Shown here one piece after another: positions 41,789 to 49,865 of a DNA stretch of 64,000 bases. Every line of letters starts with the position of its first letter. The stretch's first letter is position 1. The DNA is from a virus. Under the pieces are notes generated by a model that was not told where the DNA came from, did no database searches, and saw only the letters and a program-made list of their open reading frames with translations. Both the position numbers and the translations under genes were made by a program. The stretch covers positions 1 to 64,000 of IMG/VR virus record IMGVR_UViG_3300017763_003471; one strand, 5' to 3'.

Positions 41789-42865
41789 TTATTCTACCTT
41801 TACCTTTATATTATTATTCTTATAATAATTTAAGATAAAGTCCTTACATTCTTCTTGGGTACTATCAAATTTCATTCCAGAATCTTTTATTACCCTTATA
41901 TTATCTTGTTGCCAGCTATGTACTAAGTCTGACTTTATGTTAAACCCTGTCACTTTTTCAACAATATTAAAAGGGTCTTCGCTAAAACCAAATAACCATT
42001 CTGTTGCGTTAATAAAGTTTTGTAGTCTATTTAGTTTCCATTCAAATACGCCACCAAAGTCTTTATCAGTTCTTTTATGTAGTCTAAATTCTGATACTTT
42101 TATATCTGAATGAGTTCCCATAAATGTATCAACTATATCTTCAAAAGAACCGTCAATGTCTTCGTTGTTATAAAATTTATTTTTATTTCTAAGTGCTTGT
42201 TCTAATTGCCAATGATAGTATATGCCTGTTCCTGAGTCATATCTCTTTTTAAACCATTCAAACATTTTATCACCTAATCTCTCTTTGACTCTATCTTGTT
42301 CAAAATTATCCATGGCTTTAAGATGTCTTCTCAAAAACATTCTAACTGAAACTATTCCACTTTGTGTAGCAGGATACATCCATAAACTTTTCATTCCTTC
42401 AAACTGTTCATAATCTCTTTTAGCATAATGTGTTCTTACAATTAATGAGGCTGTACATCTATGCTCTCTAGCAATTTTAATCTTATCTACATGTTTAGGA
42501 AAACGTAACACCCGTGTTGCATCGCCATTAAGATGGTCTAAATGTCTTTTAATATCAAATCTAAAATAATCCCATAATTTAATATTCATTCCCCAAGTGC
42601 TTATGCTATGTAAATCTGTATCATAATGACCTTTTAAAAGAAAAGGTTCTGAATAGTCATAGATATGAGGTGTAGCATACTGACTTCCTATGCTATCTTT
42701 TATTTCGTAATTTGTTAGTGTGGGTTTTTCAAATGGTGCACCAGCTTTATCGGCAATTAGTTCTGTAAGATATTCACCACCACAGCCACCAGAGTAATCT
42801 AAATGATATAGGTTACTCCAATCAGTACCATTTAATGTTAGCCTATCCTGCACAATAAGTCCCAT
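41789..42865 (-). CDS. Hypothetical protein, possibly sulfotransferase-like (358 aa)
   Basis: The N-terminus has LDYSGGCGGEYLTELIADK (about 23-41), reminiscent of the glycine-rich phosphate loop of phage sulfotransferase-like proteins. The rest (KHVDKIKIAREHRC, LIVRTHYAKRD, then a long aromatic-rich helical region) gives no firm family. It overlaps the phosphomannomutase-like gene by 28 nt and precedes SbmA by 10 nt, so the three are one operon. QueC was considered and rejected because the SGGxDS loop is missing. Confidence 0.6.
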   Translation of the reverse strand: MGLIVQDRLTLNGTDWSNLYHLDYSGGCGGEYLTELIADKAGAPFEKPTLTNYEIKDSIGSQYATPHIYDYSEPFLLKGHYDTDLHSISTWGMNIKLWDYFRFDIKRHLDHLNGDATRVLRFPKHVDKIKIAREHRCTASLIVRTHYAKRDYEQFEGMKSLWMYPATQSGIVSVRMFLRRHLKAMDNFEQDRVKERLGDKMFEWFKKRYDSGTGIYYHWQLEQALRNKNKFYNNEDIDGSFEDIVDTFMGTHSDIKVSEFRLHKRTDKDFGGVFEWKLNRLQNFINATEWLFGFSEDPFNIVEKVTGFNIKSDLVHSWQQDNIRVIKDSGMKFDSTQEECKDFILNYYKNNNIKVKVE

Positions 42866-43548
42866 GTGTCTGCATAGTCTTCAACTTGATAACTCTGACC
42901 ATTTTCTAGTTTCTTTACTGCTTCTGAAATGTCATAATCATTTCCGCCTTCCATAGTCTTATCACCTACAAAGATGATATTATCTGACTCATTAAAGTCA
43001 TTAATGATTTGTTGTTTTCCCTTACCTATAGGCATAATATCTAAACCAGTTTCACCAGCGACCTGGGCTACTACATTCTCGTTTCTAAAATTTTCATTGA
43101 ATTCTTTTGCTATAATCCATCGTTCTTTTGTTTCGGTATCATACTTAACATATTCTTCTCTTTGTTTAGTATCAGCACCTCTACCAATTATACTAAAGTT
43201 TAGTAAGCCTGGTCTTGCATCAAAATGTGTACCAGTTCTTAATGGAAATTTACTTTCATCAAGTTGCCTTTGCAGAAATATCTTTGGAACAGGAGGCAAC
43301 ACCCAATCATTATTATAGATGTTATTACCTTTTTCCCAAACTGAATTACCACTACAGTTATAAACTTTGATAACTGAGTTAAATAATGGTTGTCCGATTT
43401 GTTCAATAGTCTTAGGAGCATCACTACCCGTTGCAAGATAAACATTGTTTTCTTCTACAAACTCATTAAAGAAGTTTAAGAAGCCAGTGTCTATCTTACC
43501 TCTACTAGGTGTAAGTGTTCCGTCTACGTCAAATATGTAATGTTTCAT
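42838..43548 (-). CDS. Phosphomannomutase-like HAD enzyme (eukaryote-type PMM)
   Basis: 236 residues, matching the 240-260 of PMM1/2-like enzymes. FDVDGTLTPSRGK supplies the nucleophile Asp7 and acid Asp9. LLNFSIIGR, GLDIMPIGKGK and VGDKTMEGGNDYDI are specific to the PMM branch rather than to general HAD phosphatases. It would convert mannose-6-phosphate to mannose-1-phosphate for GDP-mannose, or a similar sugar phosphate. Overlaps the exonuclease by ATGA. Bacterial PMMs are normally of a different (alpha-D-phosphohexomutase) family, which makes this copy notable. Confidence 0.83.
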   Translation of the reverse strand: MKHYIFDVDGTLTPSRGKIDTGFLNFFNEFVEENNVYLATGSDAPKTIEQIGQPLFNSVIKVYNCSGNSVWEKGNNIYNNDWVLPPVPKIFLQRQLDESKFPLRTGTHFDARPGLLNFSIIGRGADTKQREEYVKYDTETKERWIIAKEFNENFRNENVVAQVAGETGLDIMPIGKGKQQIINDFNESDNIIFVGDKTMEGGNDYDISEAVKKLENGQSYQVEDYADTWDLLCRIG

Positions 43549-44546
43549 TGATGTGGATATGCTTTGTTTAAGATAGCCGCCATTTCATCAGGCGCCTTTG
43601 ATAAATTTTGTAAGTCCCATTCGCCACACCATTTTAGAAAGTTAATGCCTACACCTGCTACTTTCTTAGGTTGACTTGCATCTGCAATAGTCTGAACGAA
43701 ATCTACTTTTAATTCTGTTGGTTGTGCAGTTAGATTGATAAGTTTCTCGTTACGTTCATAGTCTTCACGTACTGTATGTTCAACACCGTTATGGTCTGTC
43801 CACTTTTGTAACATGAAGTTATTCCAATTGAATCCACCTGTTTCTTTGTCTTCAAATGCTTCAACCATTCCTGTTTTGTTACGAGATCCTTTCTTACGCA
43901 CACCTGGATATGCACTAAAGATATTATCACTTGTATCACCACGAATACATTTCTCAAACAGTAACCACTCAGGGTCTGGAGCAGGGAGAAGTTCTTTAGT
44001 CTTTTTGTCTTTCATTGGTGTCATGTTCTTATCATCTTTAAAGAACCCTTCTTTAGTAATGATACGATTTTGTACACCATCATAAATCTTTACATTGTCT
44101 TGTATTAGTTGCATGTAATCGCTATCACTTGATACAATAATATGTTCATCATCTGGATGTGATTCAATAAACAAAGCAATCATATCATCTGCTTCTGCTT
44201 GTTTATTGTGCAACATAGTTACATTAGTTTTATTATTTAAGAATTCAACCATGCTATCATATGCATCAAACATGATTTGATTTTCTTCTTGTTCACGTAC
44301 TGACAAAGCCTCACGTGCAATCTTACGATTTGCTTTATAAGGTTCATAAAAGTCTTTACGCCAACTACGTCCTTCTAAACAAAATACTGCATGGTCGGCA
44401 TTGAACTTGTTATAACACATTTTGACACTACTCATCATAATGTGAAAAGCCATACCGATTTTCATATCGACATTCGCACCACGCATTGCTACGTGTTTTG
44501 CTCTATGATACATGTTGAAACTATCAACAAGAATAAATGTAGCCAT
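43545..44546 (-). CDS. rnh: RNase H / 5'-3' exonuclease (FEN-type, T4 Rnh-like)
   Basis: 333 residues (T4 RNase H 305). Metal-binding acidic residues are visible: ILVDSFNMYHR (Asp8), NKQAEADDMIA (E/DD cluster, about 125), VSSDSDYMQL and RGDTSDNI. It removes RNA primers and flaps from Okazaki fragments, cooperating with clamp and polymerase encoded nearby. Own promoter at 44577-44605 and good Shine-Dalgarno AAGAGGA. Confidence 0.92.
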   Translation of the reverse strand: MATFILVDSFNMYHRAKHVAMRGANVDMKIGMAFHIMMSSVKMCYNKFNADHAVFCLEGRSWRKDFYEPYKANRKIAREALSVREQEENQIMFDAYDSMVEFLNNKTNVTMLHNKQAEADDMIALFIESHPDDEHIIVSSDSDYMQLIQDNVKIYDGVQNRIITKEGFFKDDKNMTPMKDKKTKELLPAPDPEWLLFEKCIRGDTSDNIFSAYPGVRKKGSRNKTGMVEAFEDKETGGFNWNNFMLQKWTDHNGVEHTVREDYERNEKLINLTAQPTELKVDFVQTIADASQPKKVAGVGINFLKWCGEWDLQNLSKAPDEMAAILNKAYPHQ

Positions 44547-44576
44547 TAATTGATCCTCTTAGTTATATACAGTATT

Positions 44577-44605
44577 AGAATAGCACAGGTTGTTCAGTTT
44601 GTCAA
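44577..44605 (-). promoter_or_regulatory. Sigma-70 promoter with extended -10
   Basis: TTGACA (44605-44600), 17 nt ending TGC, TATTCT (44582-44577). It overlaps the stop codon of the gene upstream and drives the exonuclease-PMM-SbmA group. Confidence 0.8.
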
Positions 44606-45066
44606 GAGTATTCGGCAGTATCATCACCGGTTTTTAGTCGTTGAATGATTACACCATCTTTGCTCTTAGTATCAGCAGTTTTTGTTGTACCTTCTTCGTC
44701 TTCAAGGCCTTCCATTACAATGTTTTTACATAAGTCATTGAACCAACTATCTACAATAGCATCGTTGTCTTTTCCTTCGTAACCATTGTCTGCAAGATAC
44801 TCTACAAAGTCTTCGTTAAAGTCAATCTCAAAGAAGCCTGAACCAGGTTTATTCAGTTCAAGTTCCATCTTTAGTACTTTAACCCAAGGTTCACCTTTTA
44901 AAGTTGCTACTTTCTTATCATGGTCATTATTTGTAATATGACCGTATTTTAAATCGACACCAGCTAACGCAATATCACGTTCTTTTTCATCTTTTATCAA
45001 TCTAGCTTGGTCTCTGGCAGTTTCTTCTTCTGACTTAAACCAAGTCTTTGGTTTCATTATATCCAT
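44602..45066 (-). CDS. Conserved phage hypothetical protein (154 aa)
   Basis: An acidic protein with Lys/Glu-rich helical N-terminus (SEEETARDQARLIKDEKERD) and a central DFNEDFVEYLADNGYEG. No domain recognised, but I associate this type with the nucleotide block of marine T4-like phages. Shine-Dalgarno AAAGGA; 4 nt after the rhodanese gene. Confidence 0.65.
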   Translation of the reverse strand: MDIMKPKTWFKSEEETARDQARLIKDEKERDIALAGVDLKYGHITNNDHDKKVATLKGEPWVKVLKMELELNKPGSGFFEIDFNEDFVEYLADNGYEGKDNDAIVDSWFNDLCKNIVMEGLEDEEGTTKTADTKSKDGVIIQRLKTGDDTAEYS

Positions 45067-45070
45067 GTTG

Positions 45071-45409
45071 TTATCCTTTCAATTCAGGCACAGCCTTTAA
45101 TAATTCGTCAATACCTCCCTCAATATAAATCATATTATTATATCCATTATTTTTGAGATACTTAGTAACTTGTTCTGCCTTAGTGCTATCCTGACATAAC
45201 ATCAAACACACGATATGTGTCGGTGCCATTTCAATTTGGTCAGGTATTTCGTACATTGAAATGTTAAACGTTTGTTTAACTGTACCTGCACTTTGACGTT
45301 CCTCTGTATCTCTGATATCTACAAGAATATAATCTTGTTTTTCATACCATTCATCAACGAATTCTTTAACTGTAATACCTAATGCATCATCATTTGTTTT
45401 ATAAAACAT
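45071..45409 (-). CDS. Rhodanese-domain sulfurtransferase
   Basis: 112 residues, a single rhodanese domain. YILVDIRDTEERQSAG (start block) and the active loop CQDSTKA (Cys about 75, after VCLML) are visible, then GGIDELLKAVPEL. It carries a persulfide for sulfur transfer. With nine radical SAM proteins in the window, a role in Fe-S supply or repair is a fair inference. Located 3 nt downstream of metK. Confidence 0.85.
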   Translation of the reverse strand: MFYKTNDDALGITVKEFVDEWYEKQDYILVDIRDTEERQSAGTVKQTFNISMYEIPDQIEMAPTHIVCLMLCQDSTKAEQVTKYLKNNGYNNMIYIEGGIDELLKAVPELKG

Positions 45410-45412
45410 CTG

Positions 45413-46561
45413 CTAACATCCTTCATTTATTTCAGCTTCTAGTGAATCAGCATCTTCATACTGTACACCGTTCCACCCTACATGTTCCCATGGAACTTTC
45501 TTGTCACCAAAGTGACCATAAACACAATTTTCACTGTACTTATAAAAATTAAATAAATCAAATCTATCAATAATACCTTTAGGTGTCAAGTCGATATTAT
45601 CTCTAATAAACCTTTGAATACTACGATTGTGTCCATTACTATCTACATAAATGCTAGTAGGTTCTTTTACACCAATAGCATATGATAATTGTATCTGACA
45701 CCAATCTGCCATGTTATCTGCTACTACGTTCTTAGCTAACCAACGTGCCATATAAGCCGCTGACCTATCTACTTTCGTAGGATCTTTTCCACTAAAAGCA
45801 CCCCCACCGTGAGGAGCAAAACCACCATAGGTATCCACAATAATTTTTCTTCCTGTAAGTCCTGTATCACCGTCAGGCCCACCGATTTCAAATTTTCCTG
45901 TAGGGTTGTAATGTTTGACTGTATCATTGTCAACTAAATCTCCTAATACTTCGTGTACAATGTTCGATAGAGGCATTCTGATAGAATGTTCGTATTGAGG
46001 ACTATGTTGTGACGAGACCACCACTTGGTCTACACGTTTTACCTTGCCACCTTCATATTGTAAACTTACCTGAGACTTTGAGTCAGGTTGTATGTACTCA
46101 TATCCTTCTTCTACTCTTAAACGTTTCAATGCTTTTAGTAGTTCATGTGCATAATGTATCGGAGCAGGCATCATACTTGATGTTTCATTTGATGCATAAC
46201 CAAACATAAGTCCTTGGTCACCAGCACCGAAATCATCAGTACCTAATCCAATGTCACCACTCTGTGCATGAATTTCATTATAGATTTTTAGTTTATCCCA
46301 ATGAAATCCTACTTGTTCATATCCGATTTCTTTAACTTTGTTACGAACAATCTCTTTTATTTCATCATCGCTCACATTAAAGTTTTTTACTTCGCCCGCC
46401 AACGTAACATGGTTGGTAGTTACAAGTGTCTCAATGGCTACACGTGTTGTTTCATCACCTGCTTTAAGTCCAGCATCAACTAGTGCATCACTAATTTGGT
46501 CTGCTACTTTGTCAGGATGTCCACAACTAACACTTTCGCTTGTAAAAATATAGTTATTCAT
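45413..46561 (-). CDS. metK: S-adenosylmethionine synthetase
   Basis: 382 residues, full length. ESVSCGHPDKVADQISDA, GAGDQGLMFGY and GGGAFSGKDPTKVDRSAAY are the ATP-, methionine- and metal-binding signatures. It makes SAM from methionine and ATP. A phage copy fits the heavy SAM demand of radical SAM enzymes, methyltransferases and QueE. Shine-Dalgarno AAGGAG. Confidence 0.97.
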   Translation of the reverse strand: MNNYIFTSESVSCGHPDKVADQISDALVDAGLKAGDETTRVAIETLVTTNHVTLAGEVKNFNVSDDEIKEIVRNKVKEIGYEQVGFHWDKLKIYNEIHAQSGDIGLGTDDFGAGDQGLMFGYASNETSSMMPAPIHYAHELLKALKRLRVEEGYEYIQPDSKSQVSLQYEGGKVKRVDQVVVSSQHSPQYEHSIRMPLSNIVHEVLGDLVDNDTVKHYNPTGKFEIGGPDGDTGLTGRKIIVDTYGGFAPHGGGAFSGKDPTKVDRSAAYMARWLAKNVVADNMADWCQIQLSYAIGVKEPTSIYVDSNGHNRSIQRFIRDNIDLTPKGIIDRFDLFNFYKYSENCVYGHFGDKKVPWEHVGWNGVQYEDADSLEAEINEGC

Positions 46562-46576
46562 ATTAACTCCTTCTGT

Positions 46577-46678
46577 CTAGTATCCGGCTTTACGAATACG
46601 TTGTTCAATTCCTTCGACTTCATTCTCATAAGTCTTATCTTCCTCATGCCTAGATGCGGTACCATCGTCATGTTGCAT
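46577..46678 (-). CDS. Possible 33-aa peptide between queE and metK
   Basis: An ORF (MQHDDGTASR...RIRKAGY) filling the otherwise empty gap, starting 5 nt after the queE stop and ending 15 nt before metK. The Shine-Dalgarno is weak. It is highly charged. It may be real by position or just a spacer. Confidence 0.35.
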   Translation of the reverse strand: MQHDDGTASRHEEDKTYENEVEGIEQRIRKAGY

Positions 46679-46685
46679 ATCATAT

Positions 46686-47582
46686 CTAGGTTCCCCAGGC
46701 ATTCCCGAAAAGGCTGATGTGTAATCTTGGCGTGAACCGCCACCCTTTCTCCATGCAAAGTTCTGCCACATCTTTGATTGTAAGATTATATTCTTCACTT
46801 CTACCACCCAAAGGCATAAGGTATACAGGGCATTCAATACCCACTGCACGATACTCTTTGACGGCTCTATCAGCATCATCAACATCTGTACTATCAGAAA
46901 CAACAAACTTAAAATACATACTAGACCCAGGAACGTTACTGTAATCACTAGCGATATCAGGTTTGATAGCAGTGTCCCAAGGTTCTCCCGAAACTGGGAG
47001 TTTTGGAGAGCAACTAAATGTTGTTTTAAATCTTGCCCTAGTTGAGAGATATTCTTTAAACTCTGGGTATAAACTTTGTGTAGTGTTTGTTTCAAATGTA
47101 ACATTTTTTAAGTCTTGCATCCTTTCGTGTTCAAACAAGTCGATGTACAATCGTTGCCATGCTAACAATGGTTCACCGCCTGTCATAATTAAATGAACGT
47201 CTTGTCCGTTATCTTGAACCCATTTACCATTAGGTGTTAAACTTAATAAATGTTCAACAACTTCATCCACAGTTCTTTGCATATTGAATTTTTTAAATTC
47301 AGGATAGATACTTGCGTATGTATCACAGCCTGTGTGTATGATTGGTAAATCTTCAAATTCTTTTGTTGTTTCGTGTACTCCTTTATCAATTAAATCTTTT
47401 ACTTCGTCATTGTAACGATTGCCCATTTTGTGTTTTTCATCACGCATTGGTTCACTTCTATCTAAACCAAAGTTCATGCATCGAAAGTTACAACCAAAAG
47501 TACGTAAAAATACACTAGGTACTCCTACATATTTGCCTTCACCTTGTACAGAATAGAATGCTTCTGAATATCTCAGTTTCAT
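46686..47582 (-). CDS. queE: QueE-like 7-carboxy-7-deazaguanine synthase (radical SAM)
   Basis: 298 residues, longer than cellular QueE (about 210-250). SVQGEGKYVGVPSVFLR is the family N-terminus. The cluster motif is split: Cys31 and Cys35 (GCNFRC) are followed by Phe where the third Cys is expected, and the usual C-D-T appears as TGCDTYA at Cys86 after an insertion of about 48 residues. LIMTGGEPLLAW and FETNTTQ bind SAM and substrate. It converts carboxy-tetrahydropterin to CDG. One nucleotide separates it from folE; both serve the deazaguanine pathway. Confidence 0.92.
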   Translation of the reverse strand: MKLRYSEAFYSVQGEGKYVGVPSVFLRTFGCNFRCMNFGLDRSEPMRDEKHKMGNRYNDEVKDLIDKGVHETTKEFEDLPIIHTGCDTYASIYPEFKKFNMQRTVDEVVEHLLSLTPNGKWVQDNGQDVHLIMTGGEPLLAWQRLYIDLFEHERMQDLKNVTFETNTTQSLYPEFKEYLSTRARFKTTFSCSPKLPVSGEPWDTAIKPDIASDYSNVPGSSMYFKFVVSDSTDVDDADRAVKEYRAVGIECPVYLMPLGGRSEEYNLTIKDVAELCMEKGWRFTPRLHISLFGNAWGT

Positions 47583-47583
47583 T

Positions 47584-48261
47584 CTATTTGTGCCCTTTCA
47601 TACTAAGCATTAGATTATAAAACTCTTGCTTAAGATTTGAATCCTCTCTAAATTTGCCTAACATAATTGCCGTAGTCATATCGCTTTCGTGTTCTTTAAC
47701 ACCTCTATGTGTCATACAATGATGTTCTGCTTTAACAACAACTGCAACGTTTGGAGTCTTAGAATACTGTACAAGTTTCTCCGCAATTTGTGTTGTCATT
47801 TCTTCTTGAATTTGAGGTCTTTCTGCAATGTGATGAACAAGTCTATTAAACTTAGATAGTCCAATAACTTCTTCTTCTGGAAAGATACCTACCCAACATC
47901 TACCTACAATATTTTGAAAGTGATGGGCACAAGTACTACGAATAGTAATTGGACCTGTCGTATACAAGTTGTTATATCCCATATTAGGAAAACTTGTTAC
48001 TCTTGGTTCTGGTACATAACGCCCACCAAATGTTTCATGTAAAAACATTTTAGCTACACGTTTTGCGGTTTCTTGTGTGTTGTGGTCGTTCTCTGTATCG
48101 ATAACTAAACTTTCTAATACTTGTTGCATTGAAGTTTGTACTTCGTTTTGAAGTGATTCCATTTCACCCGGTTCGATGAAATCGGCTATATTATCGTTAC
48201 TATGAAACTTGCCTTTAGCAGATTTGATCCGCTCTCTGATTATTTCGGAAGTCTTTTTCAT
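47584..48261 (-). CDS. folE: GTP cyclohydrolase I
   Basis: 225 residues. Zinc ligands Cys111 and His114 (CAHHFQ) and Cys182 (HHCMTHRG), with GLSKFNRLV in the substrate loop. It opens GTP to dihydroneopterin triphosphate, the first step of 7-deazaguanine (and folate) synthesis. It is transcribed with queE from the consensus promoter at 48329-48357 through a 5' hairpin. Confidence 0.97.
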   Translation of the reverse strand: MKKTSEIIRERIKSAKGKFHSNDNIADFIEPGEMESLQNEVQTSMQQVLESLVIDTENDHNTQETAKRVAKMFLHETFGGRYVPEPRVTSFPNMGYNNLYTTGPITIRSTCAHHFQNIVGRCWVGIFPEEEVIGLSKFNRLVHHIAERPQIQEEMTTQIAEKLVQYSKTPNVAVVVKAEHHCMTHRGVKEHESDMTTAIMLGKFREDSNLKQEFYNLMLSMKGHK

Positions 48262-48292
48262 TTATACTATGTTCCTTATATTTTAGTTGTAT

Positions 48293-48324
48293 ACTGTATG
48301 GTGGTAAACCCACCCATATACAGT
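48293..48324 (-). promoter_or_regulatory. 5'-terminal hairpin of the folE-queE mRNA
   Basis: Two pairing blocks, ACTGTAT/ATACAGT (7 bp) and GGTGG/CCACC (5 bp, loop GTTTA on the minus strand), with a 3-nt bulge. The expected transcription start lies at its outer base, so it probably caps the mRNA. No preQ1 aptamer consensus is visible. Confidence 0.55.
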
Positions 48325-48328
48325 TATT

Positions 48329-48357
48329 ATTATACATGAGTGGGAGTTTAATGTCAA
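48329..48357 (-). promoter_or_regulatory. Perfect-consensus sigma-70 promoter of folE-queE
   Basis: TTGACA (48357-48352), 17 nt, TATAAT (48334-48329). The -35 overlaps the stop codon of the glycosyltransferase gene. Confidence 0.88.
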
Positions 48358-49436
48358 TCATTAATTTCGTTATATTTATGCAATTCAGTAACTAAGTCAT
48401 TTACTGAATAAAAGTTACGTACATTCTCAATTTCTTTATTCATAGATTCGCTCATATCTGAGTTCTTATTCATTAAGATACGAATATGCGTTTTAATCTG
48501 TTCTATATTCTCTTTTACTGCATCTAAACTAGTTGTCCATTCACTAGGATATTTAAACGTATCTGACCACATTTCTGTATAAGATAGTCTGTCTGGTACT
48601 AATGGTATAGCACCAACTACAAGTCCTTCAAATACAGATATACCCAAAGTCTCTTGTAAGTTGGCACTAAAAACCATTTTCGCCTTACCAAGCATTGTGT
48701 GGTATTCTTCCTTAGATAGATTAAGTTCTTGACACTTTACCCAATTATACTCAGGCATTTGCTCTGAGAGATAGTCAAAAACTTCTGGTTGCTTTTCAGG
48801 CGCTAACCTGTGAGGAAATAATATCATGTCCTCTTTCGCCATACCTTTATAGTTTGCTAAATCGCTTTCTATATATTCCATAGGCCAACCCACTTGTCGA
48901 ATAGAGTGAAGGAGTTGCCGGTCGATATCCCTATCGTCCTCAAAAAATGTCTGGGTAAACATGTCAATATGAAATTTAGTTGCAAAGTAGTTATCATCGA
49001 AACATTCATACATTGACATTTCAGCATTTCGGACCCATGGTTGGTTCCCTATCAATCTTCCTAGAAAGTCTTGAGGGTCATACGAACCTGCATGCCACAT
49101 ACCCCCAATCCGGATTTTCACCCCAAGTAATTCAGCCATATATTTTAACTGTATTACTGTAGGGTTCCAGGCATCAGCATACAAAAAGTAATCACCATCT
49201 TTGATTTTGCCTTCGCAAAACATTTGAGATATTTTTGTTATCTGTGCCGCCTTGTAGATGTTTGTACCACCAAAGTTCAGAAAAGCACCGGGTGTAGTGG
49301 CTTCGGGAATGCCTGCCCTAGGGCCGTCTATCACCGTCACATTCAAACCGTTGCTTCCAAGAACTTTTGGGAAATGTGTCTTCCATTGCTTAGTGTAGCG
49401 GGATTCAACACTTTCCAAATCTACAAGATATATCAT
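48354..49436 (-). CDS. GT-B-fold glycosyltransferase (GT4-like)
   Basis: 360 residues. The C-terminal half is typical: LFPHRLAPEKQPEVFDYL (donor-domain strand and helix), then NLQETLGISVFEGLVVGAIPLVP, an E-x7-E type nucleotide-sugar site. The N-terminal acceptor domain is less clear. It sits between flavodoxin (ATGA overlap) and folE in the base-modification block, so it may glycosylate a modified DNA base, or alternatively a surface glycan. Confidence 0.8.
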   Translation of the reverse strand: MIYLVDLESVESRYTKQWKTHFPKVLGSNGLNVTVIDGPRAGIPEATTPGAFLNFGGTNIYKAAQITKISQMFCEGKIKDGDYFLYADAWNPTVIQLKYMAELLGVKIRIGGMWHAGSYDPQDFLGRLIGNQPWVRNAEMSMYECFDDNYFATKFHIDMFTQTFFEDDRDIDRQLLHSIRQVGWPMEYIESDLANYKGMAKEDMILFPHRLAPEKQPEVFDYLSEQMPEYNWVKCQELNLSKEEYHTMLGKAKMVFSANLQETLGISVFEGLVVGAIPLVPDRLSYTEMWSDTFKYPSEWTTSLDAVKENIEQIKTHIRILMNKNSDMSESMNKEIENVRNFYSVNDLVTELHKYNEIND

Positions 49437-49864
49437 TCAATTTCCTTTAGTAGTTCTTTAAACCATTCTTCTGAACCTTCAGTGCCACAATCACATTCTA
49501 TAATATTTTTAATACGTGTTGCACCTAGTTCATCTAGTTTACTGTTTATTTTATTACCTGCTCCACAAAAAGTCTGATGTGAACTATCACCTAATGCACA
49601 AACAGAATATGTAAGATTTTTAAATTGACTAGTTGAGTTCTCTAACCAATCCCAAAACTCGTCACCATTATGAGGCAAATCACCATCACCTGTAGTTGAT
49701 GTAACCACAACTGCAAGTTTCATTTCTTGTAGTTTATCAGCAGTTACATCGTTGAGTTCAACTAAGTTGACCTCATGATTTCTTTTCTTAGCAATCACTT
49801 CAAAATTATCTGCAACGTCTTCTGCATTACCAGTCATTGAAGCCCATAAAATATTAATTAACAT
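49433..49864 (-). CDS. Flavodoxin
   Basis: 143 residues. The FMN phosphate loop ASMTGNAEDVA (about 8-18), STTGDGDLP (about 56-64) and LGDSSHQTFC give a short-chain (MioC-like) flavodoxin. It transfers one electron, for instance to radical SAM enzymes. In a window with QueE and eight further radical SAM proteins this is the obvious use. It lies between APRT and the glycosyltransferase. Confidence 0.92.
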   Translation of the reverse strand: MLINILWASMTGNAEDVADNFEVIAKKRNHEVNLVELNDVTADKLQEMKLAVVVTSTTGDGDLPHNGDEFWDWLENSTSQFKNLTYSVCALGDSSHQTFCGAGNKINSKLDELGATRIKNIIECDCGTEGSEEWFKELLKEIE

Positions 49865-49865
49865 A

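Noticed and set aside
41789-42865. QueC suggested by the SGG motif near the N-terminus
   Set aside because: The motif continues CGGEYL rather than DS, and zinc-binding cysteines of QueC are absent.
46577-47104. 175-aa minus-strand ORF overlapping queE
   Set aside because: It is an out-of-frame shadow of queE; only its last 33 codons fall outside queE and are listed separately.
48262-48328. preQ1 riboswitch in the folE-queE leader
   Set aside because: The leader has a hairpin but lacks the short P1 stem with an A-rich tail typical of preQ1-I and any preQ1-II layout I can recognise.
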